From assembly GCA_022828105.1 (NCBI GenBank), contig JAJEJC010000001.1, positions 362,090 through 426,089 on the forward strand: a stretch of 64,000 nucleotides of DNA, read 5' to 3'. Each line of letters opens with the position of its first letter. The first letter of the stretch is position 1. The position numbers and the translations under genes are program-made. Positions 32,401 to 40,557 of the stretch are shown here, in pieces. This DNA is from Dehalococcoidia bacterium. GTDB lineage: Bacteria; Chloroflexota; Dehalococcoidia; Bin125. Under the pieces are notes generated by a model. The model saw only the letters and a list, made by a program, of their open reading frames with translations, did not search any database and was not told where the DNA came from.

Positions 32401-33180
32401 ATGCCCAGTCTCGAGAATCGGACGGCGGTCGTAACCGGCGGCGGGCGAGGGATCGGCCGCGCGATCGCGCTCGAATTGGCGCGGCACGGCGCCGACGTCG
32501 TCGTCTCCTCACGCACCAGCGAGCAGCTTGACACGGTCGTCGCCGAGATCGAGGCGCTGGGTCGATCAGGACTGGCCGTGATCGCCGACGCGCTGGACCG
32601 TGAACAGGCGAAAGACCCGGTACGCCGGGCGGTGGAGCGGTTCGGAGCATGCGACATCCTGATCAACAACGTTGGCGGCGGCGCGCCATTGCGCGGCTCG
32701 CAGGAAGCGTTCACGCATGACGACGACGTGTTCGAGGCGAACCTGGCGCTCAACCTGACGTCCGCCTACTGGACGACGCGCGAGGCGCTGCCCCACATGC
32801 GCGACGCCGGCTACGGACGAATCATCAACATCGGCTCGGGTTACGCCAAGCGTTCCGGCGGAGCGCTGGCCTACACCGCGGCCAAGCACGGATTGATCGG
32901 GTTCACCCGCGCCCTGGCCCACGACATCGCGGCGCACGGGATCACCGTCAACTGCCTCTGTCCCGGCTGGACCAACACGGCGTTGGTCGACTGGGCGGCA
33001 ATGGGCCGCGTCGCCGGTATCTCGGCCGACGAAGCGCACGCCTTGCGCGCCTCGGAGAACCTGCAGAACCGCGTCCTCGAGCCCGAGGAGCTGGGTCCGA
33101 TGGCCGCCCTGCTGGCCGCGCCGGAGTCGGCCGGTATCACCGGCCAGGTGATCAGCGTCGACGGCGGGTACAAGGTGTGA
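32401..33180 (+). CDS. Short-chain dehydrogenase/reductase
   Basis: 259 residues of the classical SDR type: TAVVTGGGRGIGRAIALEL (T-G-x3-G-x-G), ILINNVGGGAPLRG (N-N-x-G), the catalytic Ser in IINIGSGYAKRSGG and the Y-x3-K in ALAYTAAKHGLIGF. The Thr after Pro-Gly (LCPGWTNTALVD) completes the cofactor site. It ends with TGQVISVDGGYKV, the usual SDR C-terminus. RBS AAAGGCGGCGAG precedes the ATG. It is convergent with the DEAD-box helicase gene. Substrate unknown. Confidence 0.9.
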   Translation: MPSLENRTAVVTGGGRGIGRAIALELARHGADVVVSSRTSEQLDTVVAEIEALGRSGLAVIADALDREQAKDPVRRAVERFGACDILINNVGGGAPLRGSQEAFTHDDDVFEANLALNLTSAYWTTREALPHMRDAGYGRIINIGSGYAKRSGGALAYTAAKHGLIGFTRALAHDIAAHGITVNCLCPGWTNTALVDWAAMGRVAGISADEAHALRASENLQNRVLEPEELGPMAALLAAPESAGITGQVISVDGGYKV

Positions 33181-33202
33181 GGGTCGCTTCCCGCTTCCCT
33201 CG

Positions 33203-34720
33203 TTAGTTCCCGTACAGGCCCAGCTCGCCCCGCTGCAACTCATCGCCCACGAGCTTGAGTACCTTCTCGAGCTGGTCGAAGTCCCACTCGCCGACAAACG
33301 AGATCGCCGATCCTTCCGCGCCGGCGCGGCCGGTGCGGCCGACTCGGTGGACATAGTCCTCCGGCGTCTGCGGCAGGTCAAAGTTGACCACGTGCTGCAC
33401 ATCGGGGATGTCGAGTCCTCGCGCCGCCACATCAGTGGCGACCAGGAACTGTAGATCACCGGCTCGGAACTGGCCCATCACGCGGTCGCGCTTGCGTTGA
33501 TCGCGGTCGCCGTGAATCGCGTCCGCGTTGAGGCCGCGGTCTTGCAGCCGCCTGACCAGGCGGTCAACGGTCACCTTCATGTTGCAGAAGACCAGCGTCC
33601 GGCCCGAGAGCTCGGGCAGCAGCTCTTCCACCGCGCGGACCTTGTCGCGATCGGCGACCTCGTAGTATCGCTGGTTGATGCCCTCCGCCGTCGCCACCTC
33701 AGGCGCGATGTGAATGTGCTCTGGGTCCTGCATGAACTGGTGAATCAGCGACTTGATCGGTGTCGGCACGGTCGCCGAGAAGAGCGCGGTCTGACGATCG
33801 TCGGGGCAGCGGCGCAAGATCCGCCGCATATCGGGATAGAAACCGATGTCCAGCATCCGGTCGGCCTCGTCGAGCACGGCCATGCGCACCCGATTGAGGC
33901 GCAGGGTGCGACGCTCAAGATGGTCAATCACCCGCCCCGGCGTGCCGACCACAATCTGCGGCCGACGCTCGAGGTTGGCGAAGTCGTCCGAGAGCCTGCG
34001 GCCGCCCATCAGCACCGTCGCTTCCAGACCCTTCGCGCGAGCGAAGAAGTCGAGTACCGATCCGACTTGTTGGGCGAGCTCGCGGGTGGGAGTGAGGATG
34101 ATCGCCTGGCACTCGCCCAGATCGCGATCGCAGCACTCGACCGCCGGCAGCCCGAACGCGACGGTCTTGCCTGTGCCGGTCTGTGCCTGACCGACCACAT
34201 CGTGACCATCCAGCAGCAGCGGGATCGATTGCTCCTGGATCGGCGTCGGTTCCTCGAACTTGAGCGCGGTTAAGGCCGAGAGCATGCGCTCGGACAGGCC
34301 CAGATCGCCGAACGCGCCCGGCCAGTCGTTGGGCGAGACTCGGTCGAGTTCCTCCAGCGCGGGCAGCTTGTAGCCGCCTGACAGCAACGCCTTCTGCGTC
34401 GCGCTTTGCGGCGCAGGCGGAGCGCCGCCGGAGCGTCGCTTGCGATTGCGGCTGCGGCCCGCTCGCGCCGGTTGCCGATCCGCGTCCGAGGAGGAACGGG
34501 ATTGAGCCGATGTCTGAGTCGGCGAATGGGAACGGGCCGAACGCGGCTTGCGCTTGCGCCGACGGCGCTTCGCGCGTCCGTCAACCGGCGCCGCGCCGTT
34601 GGAACCATTGGCAGGTGCAGTAGCTGCAGGAGGTATCGAAGGGGACGGAGGAGGAGGGGGAGTGGTGTTAGAGCTTGCTGGTTCAGGAGTCTTGGTCAGG
34701 AGCCGCCGAAGAATACTCAA
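33203..34720 (-). CDS. DEAD-box RNA helicase
   Basis: 505 residues. An N-terminal low-complexity extension of about 100 residues is rich in Pro, Ser and basic residues (KRRRRKRKPRSARSH) and likely binds RNA. The helicase core follows with the Q motif FEEPTPIQEQSIPLLL, AQTGTGKTVAFGLP, LTPTRELAQQ, VLDEADRMLD, LFSATVP, LVATDVAARGLD and HRVGRTGRAG. The start is TTG behind GGAACGA. RhlE-like enzymes assist ribosome assembly and RNA decay. The unusually long basic tail is at the N-terminus rather than the C-terminus. Confidence 0.92.
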   Translation of the reverse strand: MSILRRLLTKTPEPASSNTTPPPPPSPSIPPAATAPANGSNGAAPVDGRAKRRRRKRKPRSARSHSPTQTSAQSRSSSDADRQPARAGRSRNRKRRSGGAPPAPQSATQKALLSGGYKLPALEELDRVSPNDWPGAFGDLGLSERMLSALTALKFEEPTPIQEQSIPLLLDGHDVVGQAQTGTGKTVAFGLPAVECCDRDLGECQAIILTPTRELAQQVGSVLDFFARAKGLEATVLMGGRRLSDDFANLERRPQIVVGTPGRVIDHLERRTLRLNRVRMAVLDEADRMLDIGFYPDMRRILRRCPDDRQTALFSATVPTPIKSLIHQFMQDPEHIHIAPEVATAEGINQRYYEVADRDKVRAVEELLPELSGRTLVFCNMKVTVDRLVRRLQDRGLNADAIHGDRDQRKRDRVMGQFRAGDLQFLVATDVAARGLDIPDVQHVVNFDLPQTPEDYVHRVGRTGRAGAEGSAISFVGEWDFDQLEKVLKLVGDELQRGELGLYGN

Positions 34721-34811
34721 TCGTTCCGCCGCACTATGCGCATCTCGGTGCGCAGTTGAAGGCGCATCTCGCGCCGGTCATCTCGCTTATGCCAATCAGC
34801 TTATCAGTACA

Positions 34812-35231
34812 TCAATCCGACTCACGAGGCGACAACGCCACCAACGGTATCCGACGTGACGTTTTCTCCTGGTAGCCCGCGTACGGCGAGTACATCGATG
34901 TCAGCCGTTCCCAGACCGCCTCGCGTTCCTCCCCCTCCAGCTCCGACGCCGCCATCTCCTCCGCGCCCCGCGCCGCCGACCAGATGCGGCAGTTCGGCTC
35001 CGCCAACAGGTTCTTCCACCATTCGGGGTGCTCGGAGTGTCCACCGTAGGAAGCGACCACGACCACGCGCGGACCGTCATCGAGGTAGAGCAACAACACG
35101 GCCCGTTCGAGCCCCGACTTCCGACCCGTCGTCCACAGCCGTAGCGTCGGCGGCCTCTGCATCCGACCGCGCATCAGCGTGAAGATCGGATTCTGCAACC
35201 GGGTCAGCGCCCTGATCAGTCGTGGTCCCAT
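34812..35231 (-). CDS. Deazaflavin (F420)-dependent nitroreductase-like protein
   Basis: 139 residues of the Ddn/split-barrel family: RPPTLRLWTTGRKSG, RAVLLLYLDDGPRVVVVASYGG, HPEWWKNLLAEPNC and MYSPYAGYQEKTSRRIPLV. Family members use F420H2 to reduce quinones or nitro compounds at the membrane. The start is the ATG at 35231, six bases after a TAGCAT -10 element and without a Shine-Dalgarno, so leaderless. With the LLM-class gene it is the second indication of F420 use. Confidence 0.85.
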   Translation of the reverse strand: MGPRLIRALTRLQNPIFTLMRGRMQRPPTLRLWTTGRKSGLERAVLLLYLDDGPRVVVVASYGGHSEHPEWWKNLLAEPNCRIWSAARGAEEMAASELEGEEREAVWERLTSMYSPYAGYQEKTSRRIPLVALSPRESD

Positions 35232-35237
35232 GGCCCC

Positions 35238-35243
35238 ATGCTA
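35238..35243 (-). promoter_or_regulatory. -10-like TAGCAT of the Ddn-like gene
   Basis: On the minus strand TAGCAT is followed by exactly six bases and the ATG. It belongs to the recurring TANNNT-N6-start class. Confidence 0.45.
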
Positions 35244-35277
35244 GCCGTTCCGTCGAGCCCTCCCGGCGCATCGCCGG

Positions 35278-35384
35278 GGGGCAGAGCGAAACACCACCGA
35301 AATATCCGACATCTGGCTGAAATGTACGCGCAATCGAAACGACATCTGAGCGCAACGCTTGTGAAACCACTCACGCTCTGCCCC
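35278..35384 (+). promoter_or_regulatory. Structured leader candidate upstream of amt
   Basis: GGGGCAGAGCG (35278-35288) and CGCTCTGCCCC (35374-35384) form an 11-bp perfect closing stem around 85 bases that contain smaller stems, for example AGCG-CAA-CGCT. The structure ends 45 bases before the amt start and would lie in its 5' leader. It does not resemble the known glnA or glutamine-II RNAs. It could be a nitrogen-related regulatory RNA. Confidence 0.45.
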
Positions 35385-35429
35385 TCCATAGGTTGCGGAG
35401 CAGACCGGAACTCGGGAAGGGAGGCTTCT

Positions 35430-36920
35430 ATGACAGTTGCCCGATTGGTCAGGACTCCGTCGCTCTCACTTGGCGCGGTCCGAAAACCTGGACTGGGGTT
35501 GTTCCTCGGCATCCTCACCGGCCTCTTGGCCACCTTCGGCATCGCCTATGGGCAAACCGTCGAAGAAAATGCTGCGGCCCTCGCAGACATCATCCTCGCC
35601 GTCGACACGATCTGGTTCGTGATCGCCGGCATCCTGGTGTTCTTCATGCAGGCGGGATTCGGCCTCCTTGAGGCCGGTTTCGTGCGCGTCAAGAACACCG
35701 CCAACATCCTGATGAAAAACGTGCTCGACGCCTCGCTCGGCGCAGTCGTCTGGTGGGCGGTCGGTTTCGGCTTCGCCTTCGGCGGCTCGCAGGGCAGCTT
35801 CATCGGCGGCGACTCGTTCTTCCCCGCGCTCGGTGGGCTGACCGAGACCGACGGCGTCTCAGAGGCGGCCGTCTTCTTCTTCCAGTGGGCGTTCGCCGCG
35901 ACCGCCGCGACGATCGTTTCCGGCGCGCTGGCCGAGCGGACCAAGTTCTCGGCCTACCTCTTCTACACGGTGTTCGTGACCGGGATCATCTACCCAATCG
36001 TGATTCACTGGGGCTGGGGCGGCGGCTGGCTCGGCGACCGCGGCTTTATGGACTACGCCGGATCGACGCTGGTCCACTCCGTCGGCGCATGGGCCGGACT
36101 GATGGGCGCCATCCTCGTCGGACCGCGAATCGGCAAGTACGTCGGCTCCGAAATCCGCGCCATCCCCGGCCACAACATGACCCTCGCCACGCTGGGCATG
36201 TTCATCCTCTGGTTCGGCTGGTACGGATTCAACCCCGGCTCGACCCTGGGACTCTCGGGCGGACTTGCGACTGAGGCTGCCTGGATCGCGATCAACACCA
36301 CTCTCTCCGCCGGCGCAGGCGCGATCGTCGCCGTGGCTGTGGCCAAGCTGCGCTACGGCAAGGCCGACCTCGGCCTGACCCTCAACGGCGCGCTGGCCGG
36401 ACTCGTCTCGATCACGGCCGGTTGCGGCTTCGTTGAGCCGTGGGCGGCCCTGATCATCGGCTCGATCGGCGGCGGGCTGGTGGTCCTCTCGGTCGAGATG
36501 TTTGACAGGATCCGGGTCGACGACCCCGTCGGCGCAATCTCCGTGCACGGCACCTGCGGTGTCTGGGGCACGCTTGCGGTCGGCCTGTTCGCGACCGCCG
36601 GCGCGGCCGAGGCCTGGGGCGCTCCCGGACACGGCCTGTTCATGGGCGGCGGCTTCCGCGCCCTGCTTGAGCAGCTAATCGGCGTGCTGGCGATCCTCGG
36701 CTGGGTCACCGTGACGGCCGGTATCCTGTTCTTCGTCATCAAGAACACCATCGGTCTCCGCGTCCCGGAGAACGAGGAACTCGCCGGACTCGACGTGCAG
36801 GAGCACGGCATCGGCGCCTACCCCGAGTTCCCCACGGTCGCCCCTGGTGTGGCGGTCGAGGTCTCGGCAGGCGAAGAGCTGCCTGCGGCCGGCTCGGCTG
36901 CCGGCGGCGGAGGCGACTGA
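35430..36920 (+). CDS. amt: Ammonium transporter Amt
   Basis: 496 residues with 11 or more membrane segments. The N-terminus is signal-like (GLGLFLGILTGLLATFGIAYG). Amt landmarks are QAGFGLLEAGFVRVKN, FAFGG, DYAGSTLVHSVGAWAG with His216, GFNPGSTLG and ISVHGTCGVWGTLAVG with His373, the twin His of the conduction pore. The C-terminal region (RVPENEELAGLDVQEHG) is the normal cytoplasmic PII-binding tail, extended by an Ala/Gly-rich end. RBS GGGAAGGGAGG precedes the ATG. The glnB gene follows after a repeat half unit, the classical Amt-PII pairing for ammonium control. Confidence 0.93.
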   Translation: MTVARLVRTPSLSLGAVRKPGLGLFLGILTGLLATFGIAYGQTVEENAAALADIILAVDTIWFVIAGILVFFMQAGFGLLEAGFVRVKNTANILMKNVLDASLGAVVWWAVGFGFAFGGSQGSFIGGDSFFPALGGLTETDGVSEAAVFFFQWAFAATAATIVSGALAERTKFSAYLFYTVFVTGIIYPIVIHWGWGGGWLGDRGFMDYAGSTLVHSVGAWAGLMGAILVGPRIGKYVGSEIRAIPGHNMTLATLGMFILWFGWYGFNPGSTLGLSGGLATEAAWIAINTTLSAGAGAIVAVAVAKLRYGKADLGLTLNGALAGLVSITAGCGFVEPWAALIIGSIGGGLVVLSVEMFDRIRVDDPVGAISVHGTCGVWGTLAVGLFATAGAAEAWGAPGHGLFMGGGFRALLEQLIGVLAILGWVTVTAGILFFVIKNTIGLRVPENEELAGLDVQEHGIGAYPEFPTVAPGVAVEVSAGEELPAAGSAAGGGGD

Positions 36921-36934
36921 GCCAACGTCGATGT

Positions 36935-36984
36935 GCCCCCCTCTGTCACTCCGTGACATCTCCCCCCGCTCGCGCGGGGGGAGA
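36935..36984. repeat. Half unit of the composite repeat between amt and glnB
   Basis: Reverse orientation: GCCCCCCTC arm, TGTCAC-TCC-GTGACA stem, then CTCCCCCCGC-TCGC-GCGGGGGGAG. The TCC loop differs from the usual GTA. It may uncouple amt from glnB expression. Confidence 0.83.
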
Positions 36985-37032
36985 TGGGGAATCGGCACAA
37001 TGGAGAGAACCAGTTGAGGAAGGAACACGATC

Positions 37033-37371
37033 ATGAAAATGGTGATCGCCATCATCCGCCCCGAGCGACTCTCCGTCGTTCGTACGGCGCTCGAGGCCAT
37101 CGGCATCGTCTCGATGACCATCTCGGAAGTTCGCGGACGCGGCGCGCAGAAGGGCGTCGTCCAGGAGTTCCGCGGACAGCAGGTGCAGGTCGACTACCTG
37201 CCCAAGATCAAGATCGAAATCGTGATCAACACGACGCCTGTCGACGACGTGATTGACGCGATTGTCGACAACGCGGCCAGCGGCCAGATCGGCGACGGCA
37301 AGATCTTCGTGCTGGACGTCGAGGACGCCGTCCGCGTGCGCACCCGCGAACGGGGACCGGCTGCCGTCTGA
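37033..37371 (+). CDS. glnB: PII nitrogen-regulatory protein GlnB/GlnK
   Basis: 112 residues with the full PII fold: MKMVIAIIRPERLSVVRTAL, VRGRGAQKGVVQEFRG (T-loop base), VDYLPKIKIEIVI and GKIFVLDVEDAVRVRT (C-terminal signature). Where E. coli GlnB has the uridylylated Tyr51, this protein has Val51 (RGQQVQVD), so covalent control by GlnD is impossible at that site. It should sense ATP/ADP and 2-oxoglutarate and dock onto the Amt encoded just upstream. RBS GAGGAAGGA precedes the ATG. Confidence 0.92.
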   Translation: MKMVIAIIRPERLSVVRTALEAIGIVSMTISEVRGRGAQKGVVQEFRGQQVQVDYLPKIKIEIVINTTPVDDVIDAIVDNAASGQIGDGKIFVLDVEDAVRVRTRERGPAAV

Positions 37372-37444
37372 CGACCTGCCCCTGCTCACGCAGTGGGCAG
37401 GCGGTCGACCGACGGCCGCTCCCCCTCCGCGGGGACCGGTTGGG

Positions 37445-37474
37445 GCGGGGGCAGCTCTGCGGAGCAGCCCCCGC
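37445..37474 (+). terminator. Hairpin downstream of glnB
   Basis: GCGGGGGC / GCCCCCGC outer stem (8 bp) with an inner GCTC-TGCG-GAGC stem, 74 bases after the glnB stop. There is no U-tract, so it is a possible terminator or pause rather than a canonical one. Confidence 0.5.
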
Positions 37475-37518
37475 TTCACGCGTTTCAGATTGGGTGAGAG
37501 GTCTACCCTGACCTCCTT

Positions 37519-40500
37519 ATGTCCCTCACGATTGAGCTGCTCCCCGACCCGGCCGCCAACGACCTGCGCCTGCGTCAGCTCGCGGCCGAGCGTTCATCTC
37601 CGCTCGATCGCCTGAACATCCTGCATGGGTCCGGCTTGCAACGGCTCGCCGTCCAGCGCATGCTGGCCGAGTCCGCCGGCGGCGGACTGGCCGCCGTCTA
37701 CGGCTTCACGCCTGTCGACCTGGCCGAGGCCGCAGCCCGCCTGGGACGCCCGCCCCAGCGCGTCGCCTGGCCGCCCGGCGCCGACCTCACCGTGCTCCGG
37801 CGCATGCTCGATTCGCTCGAACTCGGCCGTCTCGATCCGCACGCGCCGGGACTCGCGCACGCCTTGCTGCGCACGCTCACCGACCTGCGCGAAGCCGCCC
37901 TCTCGCCCGAACATCTGCCGCACGGCGATCTGCGCACCGTCTTCGGCGCCTGGCGCGACGCGACGGCGACCGCCGCCGACCGCAGCTCGCGATACGAAGA
38001 CGCGACGAGCGCAGCAACGCCCGACGCCGCCTTCCGCGAGGCGCTCGGCGGCGCGCCGCTCGTCGTCTCAGGCATCTATGACCTCACACGCATCCAACGC
38101 CTCCTGCTCGCGCGCGCTGCCCGGGTGACGGACGTCCGGATGCTGCTCGTCGCGCCCAACGACGATCCCCGTTCGCCGCCGTTGAGGACGCTGGAGACGC
38201 TCCGGCGGGAGACCGCCGCCCGGGTCGTGCATTCTTCGATCTCCCCCGCGACGCCCGCGACCGAGCACTACTTCAGCAGCGGCGATCCGTCCGCCGAGTC
38301 CGACGAGATTGCGCGACGCATCCTTCGGCTCGGAGGCGAGGGCGTACCGTTCAACCGGATTGCGATCATGCACCAGCAAGGCGCGGCCGGCGACGAGCGC
38401 CTCGCCGCCTCGTTGACCCGAGCCGAGATTCCCGTCTGGCGTGTCGGCGGGCAGCAAGTCATCGCAACGCCCCTCGGACACGCCTCGCGGTCGTTGTGCC
38501 GCCTGCTGCTGGCGCCGACGGAAGTACAGCGCTCCGCGCTGATCGACTGGCTCTCTCATCGCTCGCTGCGTGAACGCCCGTTGGGCGTCACTCGCCGGCC
38601 GGGCGCTTGGGACCGGCTCGCGGTAGAAGCCGGGCTCAATCGCGACCTGCACGCGATCGCGGATGGACTGCAAGACTGGATCGAGACGACCCGCAGCGAA
38701 GACGATCGGGACCTGCACAAGGTCATCGCCGATCTGTCCGAGCGCAGCCGCGCGCTCAGTTCTGCCGATTCCTGGGAGCAGGCAGCGCGAATCCTGCTCG
38801 ACGCCCTGGACGACTACATCGATGAACGGCCGGAGACCGAGGCGCTGCTCGACGCGGTTCGCTCAACGATCAGCCAACTCGCGGCCAACGACGCCCTCGG
38901 GGCGTCCTGGACGATGCGGGACGGACTCGCCTGCATCGAGCGGGCGTTCGAGTCGCAGGTCGTTCGCGATCCCCGCCGCCTGGTCGGCGGGGTCAACATC
39001 GGAGCCGCGACCGGTCCCGCACGCGGGATCCGCTATGCCGCAATCTTCGCGGCCGGAGTCGCCGAGCGGGTCTTTCCTGCTGCGGGCCGCCCGGATCCTC
39101 TGTTGAGCGACGATCAGCGCGACGCGATCAACGCCCGTTGCCCTGCGGCGCTCGCCCTGCAAGGCGAGCGCAGCGACAGCGATCGGCACGCCTGGACGCT
39201 AATGCGCCGCGCCGCCGAGCGCCGCTTCACGGCGAGCTGGAGCCGTCGCAGCAGCGCGGTCGGCGGACCCGCCAGGGCGTCGGCGCTGATTCTTGAGAGC
39301 GCCTCGACCGCGCTGCCTCCCGAGCAGCGCTACTCCGAACGAGCGCTGTACGACGCCGGCCGCATCGAGCGCATCGACTCCCCCGGTGTCGCCGACGCCA
39401 CAGGCGGGCTTGATTCCGTCGACGCGATCGATCGATCCGGCTTCGACCTCGCCATGCTCCGGCTTCCCGACGCCGACACCGGCGCGCTGCTGCCCGAACT
39501 CTGGCCGCAGGCCGATACGTCGCTGCATGCCCGCGCGCGGCGCAGCGCGCGAGCGTTCACCGAGTACGACGGTCAGCTCAATCCCGAGGTCATCGAAGAG
39601 TGGCAGCCGCTCGGACAGTCCTGGTCGGCGGCGGCGCTGGAGACCTTCGTGACCTGTCCCTATCGCTTCTACCTTTGCTTCGTGATCGGCGCACGCGGCG
39701 ACGCGGCCCCGGAGCAGGTCGACCGGCGATCGCGACAGACACGAAATCAGCTGGTCCGGCGGATTCTCTCGAGCTGGGTGCGCGAGTACGAACACTTCAA
39801 GGCCGACCGCACCTGGTTCGAGTACGCCGACAGCGCCGCCTATCTCAACACCGTCGCCCGCCGCATCCTCGATTCCGGCGCAGGCACGGCCGCGCTCGGC
39901 CCGCCGGCCGGCGCCGCTGCGACGCGCACCGAACTCATGCGAACGCTCGACCAGGCGCGGCGTCTCGACGCAATCAACGCCCGCGACGGCTGGCGGCCGC
40001 TCGACGTTCATGTCGCATTCGACGGCGCGCCGGTCCGCGTGCAGGGCGGCCGCGAACTGCGCGTTCGAGGCATGATCGACCGGATTGACATCCACGCCGG
40101 AGGCAAGCATCGCGCGATCAGCCTGTTCGCCGAGCCGGATCCGCCGGATGTGCGCGGCTTCGTCAATGGCTCGTCCTTCCTCTCGGTGGCTCATCTCAGC
40201 GCGCTCCGACAGCGAGGCATCGCGATGCGCGAGGCCGAGGTCGAACTCCGCTCCATCGGCGCGGACGGGTGCGTGTCGCAGGTGCTGGCGGGCGAGTCGT
40301 TGACGACCCGCGGCGGCGCTGGCGCGCCCAGCGACGGCGAACGCCTGCGCCGCACCCTCGCCGTGGTCGCCGATCAGCTTGAGGCCGCGAGCTTCATCCC
40401 CAATCCCGGCGCGCCGCCCCGCGATCGTCCCAACTGCGCGCGCTGCGCTTTCGAGCCCGCCTGCACGCCCGACCTGGGGCGGAGATACCAGTTCAAGGCT

Positions 40501-40557
40501 AGACACGACCCCGAGCGCGTGCGCGACCTGGAATCCCTGAGGCGCCTGCGCATATGA
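37519..40557 (+). CDS. addB: AddB/RecB-like exonuclease subunit with degenerate active sites
   Basis: 1012 residues. The C-terminal region carries the AddB iron-sulfur cysteines C713, C973, C976 and C982 (C ... C-x2-C-x5-C), a hallmark of AddB-type nucleases. The Walker A position reads ILHGSGLQRLAV without G-K-T, and after the D854-R-I-D857 of the nuclease site the expected D-Y-K is replaced by SLFAE. Neither ATPase nor nuclease in this subunit looks active, so it is probably a structural and DNA-scanning partner of AddA. The ATG is nine bases behind TACCCT with no Shine-Dalgarno. The stop overlaps the addA start (ATGA). Confidence 0.8.
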   Translation: MSLTIELLPDPAANDLRLRQLAAERSSPLDRLNILHGSGLQRLAVQRMLAESAGGGLAAVYGFTPVDLAEAAARLGRPPQRVAWPPGADLTVLRRMLDSLELGRLDPHAPGLAHALLRTLTDLREAALSPEHLPHGDLRTVFGAWRDATATAADRSSRYEDATSAATPDAAFREALGGAPLVVSGIYDLTRIQRLLLARAARVTDVRMLLVAPNDDPRSPPLRTLETLRRETAARVVHSSISPATPATEHYFSSGDPSAESDEIARRILRLGGEGVPFNRIAIMHQQGAAGDERLAASLTRAEIPVWRVGGQQVIATPLGHASRSLCRLLLAPTEVQRSALIDWLSHRSLRERPLGVTRRPGAWDRLAVEAGLNRDLHAIADGLQDWIETTRSEDDRDLHKVIADLSERSRALSSADSWEQAARILLDALDDYIDERPETEALLDAVRSTISQLAANDALGASWTMRDGLACIERAFESQVVRDPRRLVGGVNIGAATGPARGIRYAAIFAAGVAERVFPAAGRPDPLLSDDQRDAINARCPAALALQGERSDSDRHAWTLMRRAAERRFTASWSRRSSAVGGPARASALILESASTALPPEQRYSERALYDAGRIERIDSPGVADATGGLDSVDAIDRSGFDLAMLRLPDADTGALLPELWPQADTSLHARARRSARAFTEYDGQLNPEVIEEWQPLGQSWSAAALETFVTCPYRFYLCFVIGARGDAAPEQVDRRSRQTRNQLVRRILSSWVREYEHFKADRTWFEYADSAAYLNTVARRILDSGAGTAALGPPAGAAATRTELMRTLDQARRLDAINARDGWRPLDVHVAFDGAPVRVQGGRELRVRGMIDRIDIHAGGKHRAISLFAEPDPPDVRGFVNGSSFLSVAHLSALRQRGIAMREAEVELRSIGADGCVSQVLAGESLTTRGGAGAPSDGERLRRTLAVVADQLEAASFIPNPGAPPRDRPNCARCAFEPACTPDLGRRYQFKARHDPERVRDLESLRRLRI

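Noticed and set aside
35278-35429. Known glutamine riboswitch (glnA or glutamine-II) before amt
   Set aside because: The conserved primary-sequence elements of those RNAs are not present; only a long closing stem is seen.
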